In this document: one piece after another, positions 51,421 through 60,589 of the stretch
Layout: every line of letters starts with the position of its first letter
Position numbering within the stretch: the stretch's first letter is position 1
NCBI GenBank assembly: GCA_021770655.1
Contig: JAETQO010000023.1
Span: 19,452-83,451 of the forward strand
Source: Ruminococcus sp.
GTDB taxonomy: Bacteria > Bacillota > Clostridia > Oscillospirales > Ruminococcaceae
Direction of reading: 5' to 3'
DNA: 64,000 nt
Made by a program: the position numbers and the translations under genes
The notes under the pieces: generated by a model
Told to the model about the DNA's origin: nothing
The model's database searches: none
What the model saw: the letters and a program-made list of their open reading frames with translations, nothing else

Positions 51421-51717
51421 AAAAAGAAGACTTGCAAGGCAGGCAAACGCCGCCACAGTAATAAGACTTTTCTCACGAAACGCCAGAATACAAGCAACCG
51501 CTAACCCCGCACAGGAGGAGACAATGTTGCCTGTCGAAAACAGGATAGCGGGAAAGGTCATCGCTCCCAGAACAGCGTAAGGCACATAAAATAAAAAGCT
51601 TTTCACAAATCGGTTTGTGATCTTTCCGCGGAATATCACAAAAGGCAAAGCCCTTATAAGATATGTATCCCCCGACATAATAAACAGATAAATAAAAAAC
51701 GTCCTTACCGTTATCAT
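51415..51717 (-). CDS. azlD: AzlD-family branched-chain amino acid transport protein
   Basis: TYLIRALPFVIFRGKITNRFVKSFLFYVPYAVLGAMTFPAIL. Confidence 0.88.
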   Translation of the reverse strand: MITVRTFFIYLFIMSGDTYLIRALPFVIFRGKITNRFVKSFLFYVPYAVLGAMTFPAILFSTGNIVSSCAGLAVACILAFREKSLITVAAFACLASLLFS

Positions 51718-52421
51718 TTCCCGGCCTCCTCTTCCTTAACGGGGAAAAGCAAAGCTATTACCGCCGAAGATACCACCGTGCAAATGATTATCACAAATCC
51801 GCTTGACACCCTGTTCAGAACAGGAATCCACCTGAACGCACAGCTCAAAAGTGCGGCCATCACCGCCGCAGCCATTATAGCCCGATTCTTTTTTGCCGGC
51901 GGGATAATAATTGCAAGGAACATACCGTAAATAGCAATGCTGAGCGCGCTTATGATTATCTCCGGCAGTATCTTTCCCGCCGCCGCACCCAGCAAAGTTC
52001 CCAGCGACCAGCCTACCACAGGCAGGCTTATCAGCCCGTAAAGATACCTTGCACAAACGCTCCCCTCGTTGCCCATTGCCACCACAAATATCTCGTCGGT
52101 TATCCCAAAACCGATAAGCCAGCGGTGAAGTCCCGATACCGACTCGTCGGTCTTTTGTGATAAGGACAGCGACATCAGAGCGTACCGCAGATTTATCACA
52201 AGCTGAGTGCAAGCCATTTCCAGCCAGAACCCACTGCCCGAAAGCATAATGTCAAGTCCCGCAAACTGCCCCGCCGAAGTCAGGTTACATAAAGAAATAA
52301 GCACTGTTTCCCACCAGCCCAGTCCTCCGTTCACTCCCTGCAAACCAAAGGTGAAGGATACAGACAGATACCCCAGCGCTATGGGTATTCCGTCTTTGAG
52401 CCCTTTTTTAAATCCACTCAT
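51714..52421 (-). CDS. azlC: AzlC-family ABC-type branched-chain amino acid permease
   Basis: FKKGLKDGIPIALGYLSVSFTFG; LTSAGQFAGL. Confidence 0.92.
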   Translation of the reverse strand: MSGFKKGLKDGIPIALGYLSVSFTFGLQGVNGGLGWWETVLISLCNLTSAGQFAGLDIMLSGSGFWLEMACTQLVINLRYALMSLSLSQKTDESVSGLHRWLIGFGITDEIFVVAMGNEGSVCARYLYGLISLPVVGWSLGTLLGAAAGKILPEIIISALSIAIYGMFLAIIIPPAKKNRAIMAAAVMAALLSCAFRWIPVLNRVSSGFVIIICTVVSSAVIALLFPVKEEEAGK

Positions 52422-52467
52422 AAATCATCTCCGCCTACCGCATATTATCCGGCAGACCATACCTCTC

Positions 52468-52998
52468 CTAAAAGTTTTTTATCACGCATTGACAGGAGCG
52501 CATTGTCTCCAGCGCGGCATTGTGACTTTCCTCAGTAACTCCCGCACAGCAAAGAGCGTCACAGATGACCTCGCATTCGGGACAGAACGCCTTTATCAGC
52601 AAAGCATTAGAAACAACGCAAATGTCCGTGCAAAGCCCGCAAAGCTCTATCTCATCGCCCTCTTTCACCACTTCGGACAAATAAGACGCCAGCTTCACCG
52701 AACCGAATGTGCTTTTCTCAAAAACCTCAGCACAGCCGTCAAGCGCCGCCTGAACCCTTTCGTCCGGTTTCCAGCCCTCTGTTCCTTTTATGCAGTGCAT
52801 GACCGGCAGTTTTTTGCCCTCAGAAGTTTCAAGATAGTCCTTGAAATGAGAATCCAGAGTCATAAATATCCTGCCGCCGTCATTCTTATATTCTCTGATT
52901 TTTTCACAAACCGCAGGTACGATCTTTTCCGCCGCCTCGCTTCCGAGACTGCCGCCGATAAAATCTTTCTGCATATCCACAATTATAAGATATTTCAT
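52468..52998 (-). CDS. Isochorismatase-family cysteine hydrolase (nicotinamidase-like)
   Basis: LIIVDMQKDFIGGSLGS, ELCGLCTDICVVSNALL. Confidence 0.92.
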   Translation of the reverse strand: MKYLIIVDMQKDFIGGSLGSEAAEKIVPAVCEKIREYKNDGGRIFMTLDSHFKDYLETSEGKKLPVMHCIKGTEGWKPDERVQAALDGCAEVFEKSTFGSVKLASYLSEVVKEGDEIELCGLCTDICVVSNALLIKAFCPECEVICDALCCAGVTEESHNAALETMRSCQCVIKNF

Positions 52999-53033
52999 TT
53001 TATTCTCCTTACATCACACGAGGTTTCTATATA

Positions 53034-53160
53034 GGCAGCACCGCATAACTATTGTGTGCGGATAACGCAGAAAATTTTTCGTTAGATTGTATAGAAACGA
53101 CGCAGAAATACTTGTGTCTTTCAAGGAGTTTCTGTGCAAGATAACGGAAAATTGGCAAGT
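53034..53160. repeat. MITE-like dispersed repeat (long form, copy 1)
   Basis: ggcagcaccgcataactattgtgtgcggataacgcagaaaatttttcgttagattgtatagaaacgacgcag...gtgcaagataac; near-identical to 60010-60121. Confidence 0.75.
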
Positions 53161-53253
53161 TATCTTTCTTCCGCCGTAGGCAGGGGGAAAGACAACAGAT
53201 ATATATCCGACAACAGTAAGGGCAGTCATAACCCTATGACCGCCCCTTTTATG

Positions 53254-54999
53254 CTATTCCTTTTTCTTGGTCGTCTCTGCCGCAGATGAATCGTCCGACT
53301 TTTTCGTCTTATCCCCGCCGCTTTCAGCTTTATCCTTTTCATCAGCCTTTGAAGAACTTTCCGCCGCCTTCTGCTCGCTTTCCTTTATGGTGCTTGCAAG
53401 GTGCGTAAAGTCGGGAAGCTTGTCCCTTGTTACGGTGAGATTATTATTATACATCGTAATAAGGTCTGCCGCCGTGTTAAATTCCTCCGAAAGCTTTCCT
53501 TCGTCGGTCATCAGATAATTTCCGCCCCACTGTCCGATGTAGGACCACATCGCCTTTTCGTCGGCAACGCTCTGTATCGACGGAAAATTTCCGCACTCGC
53601 TGATAGCGACAGGCTTTTTCTTTGAAATACTCTGCAAAAACAGCATTATATTTGCCTGCCCGTCCCGATTGCCGTCATCATAAATGTCGCAGGAAAGAAT
53701 ATCGCAGTATTCGTCTCCAACATACCACTCGGCATTCTGAGCGGACCATACCCAGATAAGATTGTTCAGCTTGTGATATTCCGTCTGCCGTTCATACATC
53801 AGTTTCCAAAGCCACTGATACGCTTTCTTATCCTTGCCCCACCAGAAACTGCCGTTGCTCGCCTCGTGAAGAGGTCTCCACAGTACGGCTACGCCCTCGT
53901 CCCGAAGCTTGGAAAGCTGTTCTGAAACAGTGTCAATGTCTTCAACCAGAGCCACGCATTCCTCCGAAACCTTTCCGTCCTTCTGAAGTTTTTTAATATC
54001 ATCTATGCTTAGCTGTGCTATCTTTTCCGTGGTCACAGCCTTCTTTATGTCAAAATCCGTCTGATCGGCATAATATTCCCTCTTGTCATCAGGTGCGGCC
54101 CAATGCCACATATAACCTACTATTCCGCCCTGTGCCGCCCATTCCTCGGCAGCGCTTATCTCCTCCTGAGTAACAACGCTGTCCTTGTCTGTCGCAAGCA
54201 TAAGATCGCCGAAACGTATTGCAGGATATTTTCCCGTCGTCTGATAGATCATATTGCTCTCAGCCGTGCCTCCGATAGTATCGTGCTGTCCCAGAATCAC
54301 CTGCTTGCCGTAATTTTCACAAATATACTGATAAACCGCCTTTGTATTGTAATCCGCATTCTTGTTTACCAGTGCAGGCTCTGTCAATTTCTGGCTCAGC
54401 TTGGATATATCCTCGCTGGCAGTAAGATTCAGATAATCTATATCCAGACCGCTGTCCTCCGGGATAACTGAGATCTTCGCCGTTCCCTTTTCAATGTAAA
54501 TGTTCTTAAAGGTTATGGTCTCGAATTTTCCCGAACCGCTTACAGAAAAATCCTGTATCTTCTTGCCGTTGACCGAAATGCCGTTTACGCAGGGCACGTC
54601 CGACGCCACCGTTATCGACAGATTATAATACTGAGAATCGGTAAGCTCAAAGTCGTGACACCAGTCCTCCTCAGCGGAAATATTCGTTACATATCCCTTG
54701 CCCTTGAAGCCCTTTCTTTCACTCTTTACCTCAGCCTTGCCTTTAACGGTACCCGTTTCGGCATTATATGTCTGATAGTACTTTACATAAGGGATAGCGT
54801 TCGCCACCACCTTTATTTCCTCGTAGCCTTTAACTTCGGGAGTCTCCGCCTTACTGTCATCGGCGATAGCCTTGGTCGTTGTAATGACCGTCGTTTTTTC
54901 CGGCGGAGTCATACTCTCGTTTTTTCCTATCTGCGCTCCGCAGCCCGAAGCCGCACAGACGAAAACGGCTGTTGCCGCCGCGATACGATTAAATCTCAT
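53254..54999 (-). CDS. GH26 mannanase-type lipoprotein with N-terminal CBM35-like domain
   Basis: Lipobox CAASGC; KQVILGQHDTIGG, VAVLWRPLHEASNGSFWWG, PVAISECGNFP (GH26). Confidence 0.88.
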   Translation of the reverse strand: MRFNRIAAATAVFVCAASGCGAQIGKNESMTPPEKTTVITTTKAIADDSKAETPEVKGYEEIKVVANAIPYVKYYQTYNAETGTVKGKAEVKSERKGFKGKGYVTNISAEEDWCHDFELTDSQYYNLSITVASDVPCVNGISVNGKKIQDFSVSGSGKFETITFKNIYIEKGTAKISVIPEDSGLDIDYLNLTASEDISKLSQKLTEPALVNKNADYNTKAVYQYICENYGKQVILGQHDTIGGTAESNMIYQTTGKYPAIRFGDLMLATDKDSVVTQEEISAAEEWAAQGGIVGYMWHWAAPDDKREYYADQTDFDIKKAVTTEKIAQLSIDDIKKLQKDGKVSEECVALVEDIDTVSEQLSKLRDEGVAVLWRPLHEASNGSFWWGKDKKAYQWLWKLMYERQTEYHKLNNLIWVWSAQNAEWYVGDEYCDILSCDIYDDGNRDGQANIMLFLQSISKKKPVAISECGNFPSIQSVADEKAMWSYIGQWGGNYLMTDEGKLSEEFNTAADLITMYNNNLTVTRDKLPDFTHLASTIKESEQKAAESSSKADEKDKAESGGDKTKKSDDSSAAETTKKKE

Positions 55000-55108
55000 T
55001 TTACAAAACCTCTCAAAATTTCAAAGCAATACCGCGATATGCGCACGGTCTTCGTGCGGTATTGCCTTTGCATACCACTTATAACGCTTTTTGTCACGAA
55101 AAAAGCCG

Positions 55109-57388
55109 TCAAAATTCTATCCTGTAGGTCTTTCCTTTCTGGGTTTCAAATTCCGTGACCGAACCGATCTCCTCAGCCGTCACCCTTTCATCGCCGCAGA
55201 ACACTTTGCAGTCCCTGCAGACGATACGGCATTTTCTGCCGTACCCCGAATATATCTGGCATTCCGTGATCTTTCCGTCCTTCCACGAAAGATTTACCTT
55301 AAATCCTCCCCTGGCGCAAAGACCTCTGAATTCTCCGTTGCTCCATTCCGCAGGGAGAGCGGGAAGAAGAACGATCTCTCCGTTCTCGCTCTGAATAAGA
55401 GCCTCCGTAATGCCCGCCGTTCCGCCGAAGTTTCCGTCTATCTGGAAAGGAGGATGCATATCGAAAAGATTGTCGCTGGTAGAATGTGAAAGCAGAGCTA
55501 TTATGTTTTCATATACTTTTTCACCGTCGAACAACCTTGCCCAGTGATTTATTATCCACGCCCTCGACCAGCCTGTGTGACCGCCTCCATGGGAAAGCCG
55601 TCTTTCAAGAGTTGCTCTCGCCGCCTTTGCAAGCTCCGGCGTCTTTCTCATAGTTATCATATCGCCCGGATAAAGAGCGAACAGCTGTGAGATGTGCCTG
55701 TGACCCGGCTCTACCTCGTCGTAATCCTCCGCCCATTCTTTTATCTGTCCGTACTTTCCGATCTCAGGCTTAGGCAATCTGTCCCTTGTCTCCATAAGCT
55801 TTCTGCGGTAAGCCCCGTCGATACCGAGTATCTCCGAAGAGCTTATTACCGCCGAGAAAAGCTCGTACAAGATCTGGCTGTCCATAGACGGACCGATGCA
55901 GACTGAGCCTTTCGACCCCGAGCCGGTAAGATATGTATTTTCCGGTGAAACCGACGGACAGGTAACGAGCCTGCCCTGCCTGTCCTCAATCAGAAAATCA
56001 AGGAAGAAATCCGCCGCCTCTTTCATAGTGCCGTATTTCTCTCTGAGAAACTCCTCATCGGGAGAAAACAGATAATGCTCCCATATGTGCAGACAAAGCC
56101 ACGCCGCACCCATAGGCCACTGAGTTCCCGGTATCCACAGATCCTGCGGAGCGGTGTCGCCCCATATGTCCGTGTTATGATGACAAACAAAGCCTTTACA
56201 GCCGTACATCTTCTCAGCCGTTACTCTACCGTTCGGACGAAGCTTTTCAATGTGATCGATAAGCGGCATATGAAGTTCTGAAAGATTGCAGTTTTCCGCA
56301 CACCAGTAGTTCATCTCGGTATTGATGTTTACAGTAAACTTACAGCCCCACGCAGGCCACATATCCTGATTCCATATACCCTGCAAATTGGTCGGCAGAG
56401 TTTTTTCACGGCTTCCCGCAATAAGCAGATACCTACCGAAATTATGATACATTTCAATAAGCTTGTTATCAGGCGCTCCCTTTTTCACAAGCTCCAGCCT
56501 CTCGTCGGTCGGCAGTGAAGAATTTCCGCCGCTGTTATCCTCCAATGTAATTTCCGCCCTGTCGAAATATGACTTGTAGTCCGCAATATGGTCGGCTTTA
56601 AGCTGTTCGTAGCTTTTTTCAGCCGCCCTCTCCACATCAAATACAGCCTGTCCCTTATAGTCCTCACAGCGATAGCTTGTCTGCGCTCCCAAAAGCACAG
56701 TTACCTCGTCGCAGTTCTCACAGGTTATAAAACTGCCGTAAGGGTATACCTTTCCGCCCTTATTCAGAACCTTTACATACGCCGCAAAGTTTATTCCGTC
56801 CTCAGAACCGCATCCGCCGTAAAACAGCAGATCGTCGCCGTGAACAGGAGAGTTGTCGTCAAAGTAATCGTCTCTTCCGTCGATTTTTATCCTAACGTTT
56901 ATCCGCCCCTTTTCGGAGGCAGTCATGTGCATAACAAAAACCTGATCGGGCTGAGAAACGAACGCCTCTCTTGAATATTTCACATCGCCTATCCTGTATT
57001 CCGTCATGCATACCGCCGTTTCAAGGTCAAGACTTCTTTGCAGGAATTCGCACTCCTCGTCCTTATAATGGATAACGTTCATATCGGCAAGGGGCATATA
57101 ATGACGCTGATTGACGGGAGTTCCGCAGAAAGCGTCGTAAATTATCTTCTCCGCCTCTTCGATCTTTTCATCGAAAAGGAGCTGTCTTACCCTTTCAAGA
57201 TTCGACAGTGCAGAAGGATTGTTTCTTTCTCTGAACCCTCCCGACCAAACCGAATCCTCATTCAGCTGAATTCTCTCGCACAGCGGCTGTGAAAACACCA
57301 TAACGCCTATCCTGCCGTTTCCCAAAGGCAGAGCCTTGTTCCAATCGTCGGCGGGATTCTTATACCACAAAAGCTTTGAAGTATTCAT
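55109..57388 (-). CDS. GH95-family glycoside hydrolase (alpha-L-fucosidase-like)
   Basis: LWYKNPADDWNKALPLGNGRIGVMVFSQPLCERIQLNEDSVWSGG; NLQGIWNQDMWPAWGCKFTVNINTEMNYWCAE. Confidence 0.92.
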   Translation of the reverse strand: MNTSKLLWYKNPADDWNKALPLGNGRIGVMVFSQPLCERIQLNEDSVWSGGFRERNNPSALSNLERVRQLLFDEKIEEAEKIIYDAFCGTPVNQRHYMPLADMNVIHYKDEECEFLQRSLDLETAVCMTEYRIGDVKYSREAFVSQPDQVFVMHMTASEKGRINVRIKIDGRDDYFDDNSPVHGDDLLFYGGCGSEDGINFAAYVKVLNKGGKVYPYGSFITCENCDEVTVLLGAQTSYRCEDYKGQAVFDVERAAEKSYEQLKADHIADYKSYFDRAEITLEDNSGGNSSLPTDERLELVKKGAPDNKLIEMYHNFGRYLLIAGSREKTLPTNLQGIWNQDMWPAWGCKFTVNINTEMNYWCAENCNLSELHMPLIDHIEKLRPNGRVTAEKMYGCKGFVCHHNTDIWGDTAPQDLWIPGTQWPMGAAWLCLHIWEHYLFSPDEEFLREKYGTMKEAADFFLDFLIEDRQGRLVTCPSVSPENTYLTGSGSKGSVCIGPSMDSQILYELFSAVISSSEILGIDGAYRRKLMETRDRLPKPEIGKYGQIKEWAEDYDEVEPGHRHISQLFALYPGDMITMRKTPELAKAARATLERRLSHGGGHTGWSRAWIINHWARLFDGEKVYENIIALLSHSTSDNLFDMHPPFQIDGNFGGTAGITEALIQSENGEIVLLPALPAEWSNGEFRGLCARGGFKVNLSWKDGKITECQIYSGYGRKCRIVCRDCKVFCGDERVTAEEIGSVTEFETQKGKTYRIEF

Positions 57389-57573
57389 ACCAAAACCCTT
57401 TCATAATCTATACTCTATATCATTATACCACACTTAATCTCAAAAGTAAAGAACAAAAAAACAGCCAACACGCAAATCAACTTGTTTTAATTCGGGTCGA
57501 TGTGGGCATCGTTCCCTACAATTCATTTGAGCCTTGAAACAACGTAGTGAAAGAACAACCAAACGGACTATGT

Positions 57574-57849
57574 GCGGTTTAATGCTATGGATAAGACCAC
57601 ACAAGCAAGGTCTTCGGGCGGGAAAAGTTACTCCTTGAAGTACCTATCGACCCGAATTAAAAAGAGCGGTTTAGTGCTATGGATAAGACCACACAAGCGA
57701 GGTCTTCGGGCGGGAAAAGTTACTCCTTGAAGTACCTATCGACCCGAATTAAAAAGAGCGGTTTAGTGCTATGGATAAGACCACACAAGCAAGGTCTTCG
57801 GGCGGGAAAAGTTACTCCTTGAAGTACCTATCGGCCCGAATTAAAAAAG
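57574..57849 (+). repeat. Three tandem copies of a 92-bp unit
   Basis: Units begin gcggttta[ag]tgctatggataagaccacacaagc[ag]aggtcttcgggcgggaaaagttactccttgaagtacctatcg[ag]cccgaatt at 57574, 57666 and 57758 (period 92). Confidence 0.9.
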
Positions 57850-57854
57850 ATGTG

Positions 57855-57883
57855 TTGACATGTGTGTGCGAAAGTGGTATAAT
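57855..57883 (+). promoter_or_regulatory. Promoter of the VanY-like gene
   Basis: TTGACA-N17-TATAAT directly after the 92-bp array. Confidence 0.75.
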
Positions 57884-57941
57884 TTAATCAAGAAAATATA
57901 GGACCTGTCAAACGTTTAAAGACGTGAAAAGAGGGGATTTT

Positions 57942-59702
57942 ATGAACAACAGAACAAAACGCGTGACCGCTTTTTTAGCCGCAGCGGCTATGATAACGGC
58001 AACGGGCTTTGCGCCGGAAAACGGCGCGCCGGCAATTTTTGATAACGCCTCCGTAGTTTCCTATGCGGCAAGCGTGGGAAAGGTGCAGGGGCTTTCTACC
58101 AGAACTCCTGATATAAGTTCAATAAAGCTTAGCTGGAAATCGGTAAAGGGCGCCGACGGATATTCGGTCTGCATGAGAAAAAACGGAAAATATCCTGAGA
58201 TAGCAGACGTCAAAGAAACAAGCTATACGGTCACAGGACTGCCTGCCGCCACGAGAGAAAACTTCAAGGTAAGAGCCTATAAGATCATCGGCGGCAGAAA
58301 AGTATACGGTGCATATTCTGACAACCGCAACACCGCAACAAATCCAAGACAGGTCACAGGACTGAAAGCCGAAACGATAAACGGCGGCGTTAAGCTTTCG
58401 TGGAAAAAAGTCGGCTGTACAAATTACCGAGTATTTATGTATAAGTCCGGCGTATGGGAACAGATTGCTCAGACTACCGATCCGAACTGTACTGTGACAA
58501 ACCTTGACGAAGGAACATACCGTTTTAAAGTAAGAGCCTGCAAGGTTGATGACAGACCGCTCAACCATTACGGCAAGCATTCCGAAGAAATCTCGGCAGA
58601 TACATATTTTGTTGGAACTCCTACAGGACTTACCTCAAAAACCACAGGCATAAGCTCCATAAAGCTGTCATGGAATCCCGTTGAGGGCGCGGACGGTTAT
58701 TATGTCGGAATGAGAAAAAACGGTCAATATCCGCAGATAGCCGACATCACCGGCACAACCTACAGCGTTACGGGTCTGCCCGCCGCAACAAGAGAAAATT
58801 TCAAGGTCAAAGCATATAAAATAATCGACGGTCAAAAGGTTTACGGCGACTTTTCCGAAAACTGGAATACAGCCACAAATCCAAGACAGGTAACCGGACT
58901 GAAAGCAGTAAGCACAACGTCTTCGACAATAAAGCTTAGCTGGAACAAGGTCGGCTGTACAAGCTACAGGATATTTCAGATGAAAAACGGTGTATGGAAA
59001 CAGATCGGGACATCGTCCGTCAACTCCTATACCGTGAAAGATCTCAAAGCCCAGACCCAATATCAGTTCAGAGTAAGAGCCTGTAAAACCGATGACAAAA
59101 AAACTGCCAACAATCATTACGGAGCATATTCCGACGCCGTGACAGTCAAGACCGACAAACACACTATTGAAAATAAAAACGGAGTTACATACGTTGACGG
59201 TATCCTTATCGCCAACAAAACCTACGGTCTTCCGTCAAGCTACAACCCCGGCGGACTTACCGCTGAAACAAGCTCTGCATTTTCAAAAATGCAGAAAGCC
59301 GCTTGGCAGGACGGCATAAGTCTCTGGGTATGCTCAGGTTTCCGTTCCTACAGTTACCAGAATACTCTTTACAACAACTATGCCGCCAGAGACGGCAGGC
59401 AGGCGGCGGATACATACTCCGCAAGAGCCGGATACAGCGAGCATCAGACAGGACTTGCTATAGACGTAAATAACGCAAGCAGTTCCTTTGCGGGAACAAA
59501 GGAAGCGAAGTGGCTTGAAAAGAACTGTGCAAAATACGGTTTCATCATACGCTATCCTCAAAACAAACAGGATATAACAGGCTACAAATACGAGCCTTGG
59601 CACGTTAGATATGTAGGCGTGCCTTTAGCTCAGGAGATAACCGACAGCGGTTTATGTCTTGAAGAATATCTGAACATCACCTCAAAGTATTCTTCTTTTT
59701 AA
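57942..59702 (+). CDS. Secreted VanY-family D-Ala-D-Ala carboxypeptidase with fibronectin-III-like repeats
   Basis: Signal peptide; internally duplicated 'ISSIKLSW.PV.GADGY...MRKNG.YP.IAD' modules; C-terminal SGFRSYSYQNTLYNNY...SARAGYSEHQTGLAIDV...EPWHVRYV. Confidence 0.9.
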   Translation: MNNRTKRVTAFLAAAAMITATGFAPENGAPAIFDNASVVSYAASVGKVQGLSTRTPDISSIKLSWKSVKGADGYSVCMRKNGKYPEIADVKETSYTVTGLPAATRENFKVRAYKIIGGRKVYGAYSDNRNTATNPRQVTGLKAETINGGVKLSWKKVGCTNYRVFMYKSGVWEQIAQTTDPNCTVTNLDEGTYRFKVRACKVDDRPLNHYGKHSEEISADTYFVGTPTGLTSKTTGISSIKLSWNPVEGADGYYVGMRKNGQYPQIADITGTTYSVTGLPAATRENFKVKAYKIIDGQKVYGDFSENWNTATNPRQVTGLKAVSTTSSTIKLSWNKVGCTSYRIFQMKNGVWKQIGTSSVNSYTVKDLKAQTQYQFRVRACKTDDKKTANNHYGAYSDAVTVKTDKHTIENKNGVTYVDGILIANKTYGLPSSYNPGGLTAETSSAFSKMQKAAWQDGISLWVCSGFRSYSYQNTLYNNYAARDGRQAADTYSARAGYSEHQTGLAIDVNNASSSFAGTKEAKWLEKNCAKYGFIIRYPQNKQDITGYKYEPWHVRYVGVPLAQEITDSGLCLEEYLNITSKYSSF

Positions 59703-59930
59703 TTCGGGTCGATAGGTACTTCAAGGAGTGACGGCTCAGCCCGAAGACCTCGCTTGTGTGGTCTTCTCCATAGCATTAAACCGCACAAAGTGCGGTTGGT
59801 GGTTTTCCGTAATGTTGCTGTAACCTTTTTTATTCGGGTCGATAGGTACTTCAAAGAGTGACGGCTCAGCCCGAAGGCCTCGCTTGCAGGGTTTTCTCCA
59901 TAGCACTAAACCGCACATAGTCCGTTTGGC
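59701..59930 (-). repeat. Two copies of the same repeat family in inverted orientation
   Basis: aattcgggtcgataggtacttcaaggagtgacggctcagcccgaagacctcgcttgtgtggtcttctccatagcattaaaccgcac and a second copy from 59831; reverse complement of the 57574 units. Confidence 0.85.
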
Positions 59931-60009
59931 GGTTCTAAGAAACTTTGCCGGATCAGTTTATAATATGCAGGGGACAATTTTCGTTGTTCCCTGCATTCTT
60001 TTATTTCTT

Positions 60010-60121
60010 TAAGGTAACACCGCACAACTATTGTGTGCGGATAACGCAGAAAATTTTTCGTTAGATTGTATAGAAACGACGCAGGAATACTTGTGTCTTT
60101 CAAGGAGTTTCTGTGCAAGAT
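60010..60121. repeat. MITE-like dispersed repeat (long form, copy 2)
   Basis: aaggtaacaccgcacaactattgtgtgcggataacgcagaaaatttttcgttagattgtatagaaacgacgcaggaatacttgtgtctttcaaggagtttctgtgcaagata. Confidence 0.75.
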
Positions 60122-60192
60122 AAATTTTCCCCGCCGTTCGGCTGGAAAAATACACAAAAACAAGCCCTGTCTGTGAAAATTGATTTTCGTGC
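60119..60192. repeat. Palindromic dispersed repeat, copy 3 (degenerate stem)
   Basis: taaattttccccgccgttcggctggaaaaatacacaaaaacaagccctgtctgtgaaaattgattttcgtg. Confidence 0.55.
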
Positions 60193-60262
60193 CCGAACTC
60201 AAAAAGGGGTTGTAATTTTTTTTATGGTGTGGTATAATGATTATGTATTTTTAGGGAAAGAG

Positions 60263-60589
60263 GTGATTTTTCTGAATAAGGAATTGCTTGTTATGCTTGG
60301 CAAGCTGGCAGTAGGCTGTGCGGTCATAATGACGCTTATCGTTATTGCCTGCCTTATTACGCCGAAGATCGCAAGATTTATTGAGAAAAGACACCCGAGC
60401 CTTACGGAAAATCCCGAAAGGGTGGACGGTGATATGCAAGGGGAATGCCCCGACGACAATAAGGTCCAAGGTCTTTACGATAAATCAACACTGGACGACT
60501 GGGACCCGAATTACAAAATCTATAATACTGATATATATGGAGTTGATTTTAAACATGGGAAAAAACAAAAACGAAAAGATGGTAAATAA
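60263..60589 (+). CDS. Small single-TM protein overlapping proS
   Basis: [27 protein letters not shown] segment; start codon uncertain; coding frame overlaps the proS start. Confidence 0.5.
   Translation: MIFLNKELLVMLGKLAVGCAVIMTLIVIACLITPKIARFIEKRHPSLTENPERVDGDMQGECPDDNKVQGLYDKSTLDDWDPNYKIYNTDIYGVDFKHGKKQKRKDGK

Noticed and set aside
53014-53229. Conserved small protein family (with ORF 59906-60202)
   Set aside because: The matching peptides come from the dispersed nucleotide repeat, not from a coding gene; no RBS or conserved frame beyond the repeat.
57574-57849. CRISPR array
   Set aside because: 92-bp contiguous tandem units without unique spacers and no cas genes in the window.
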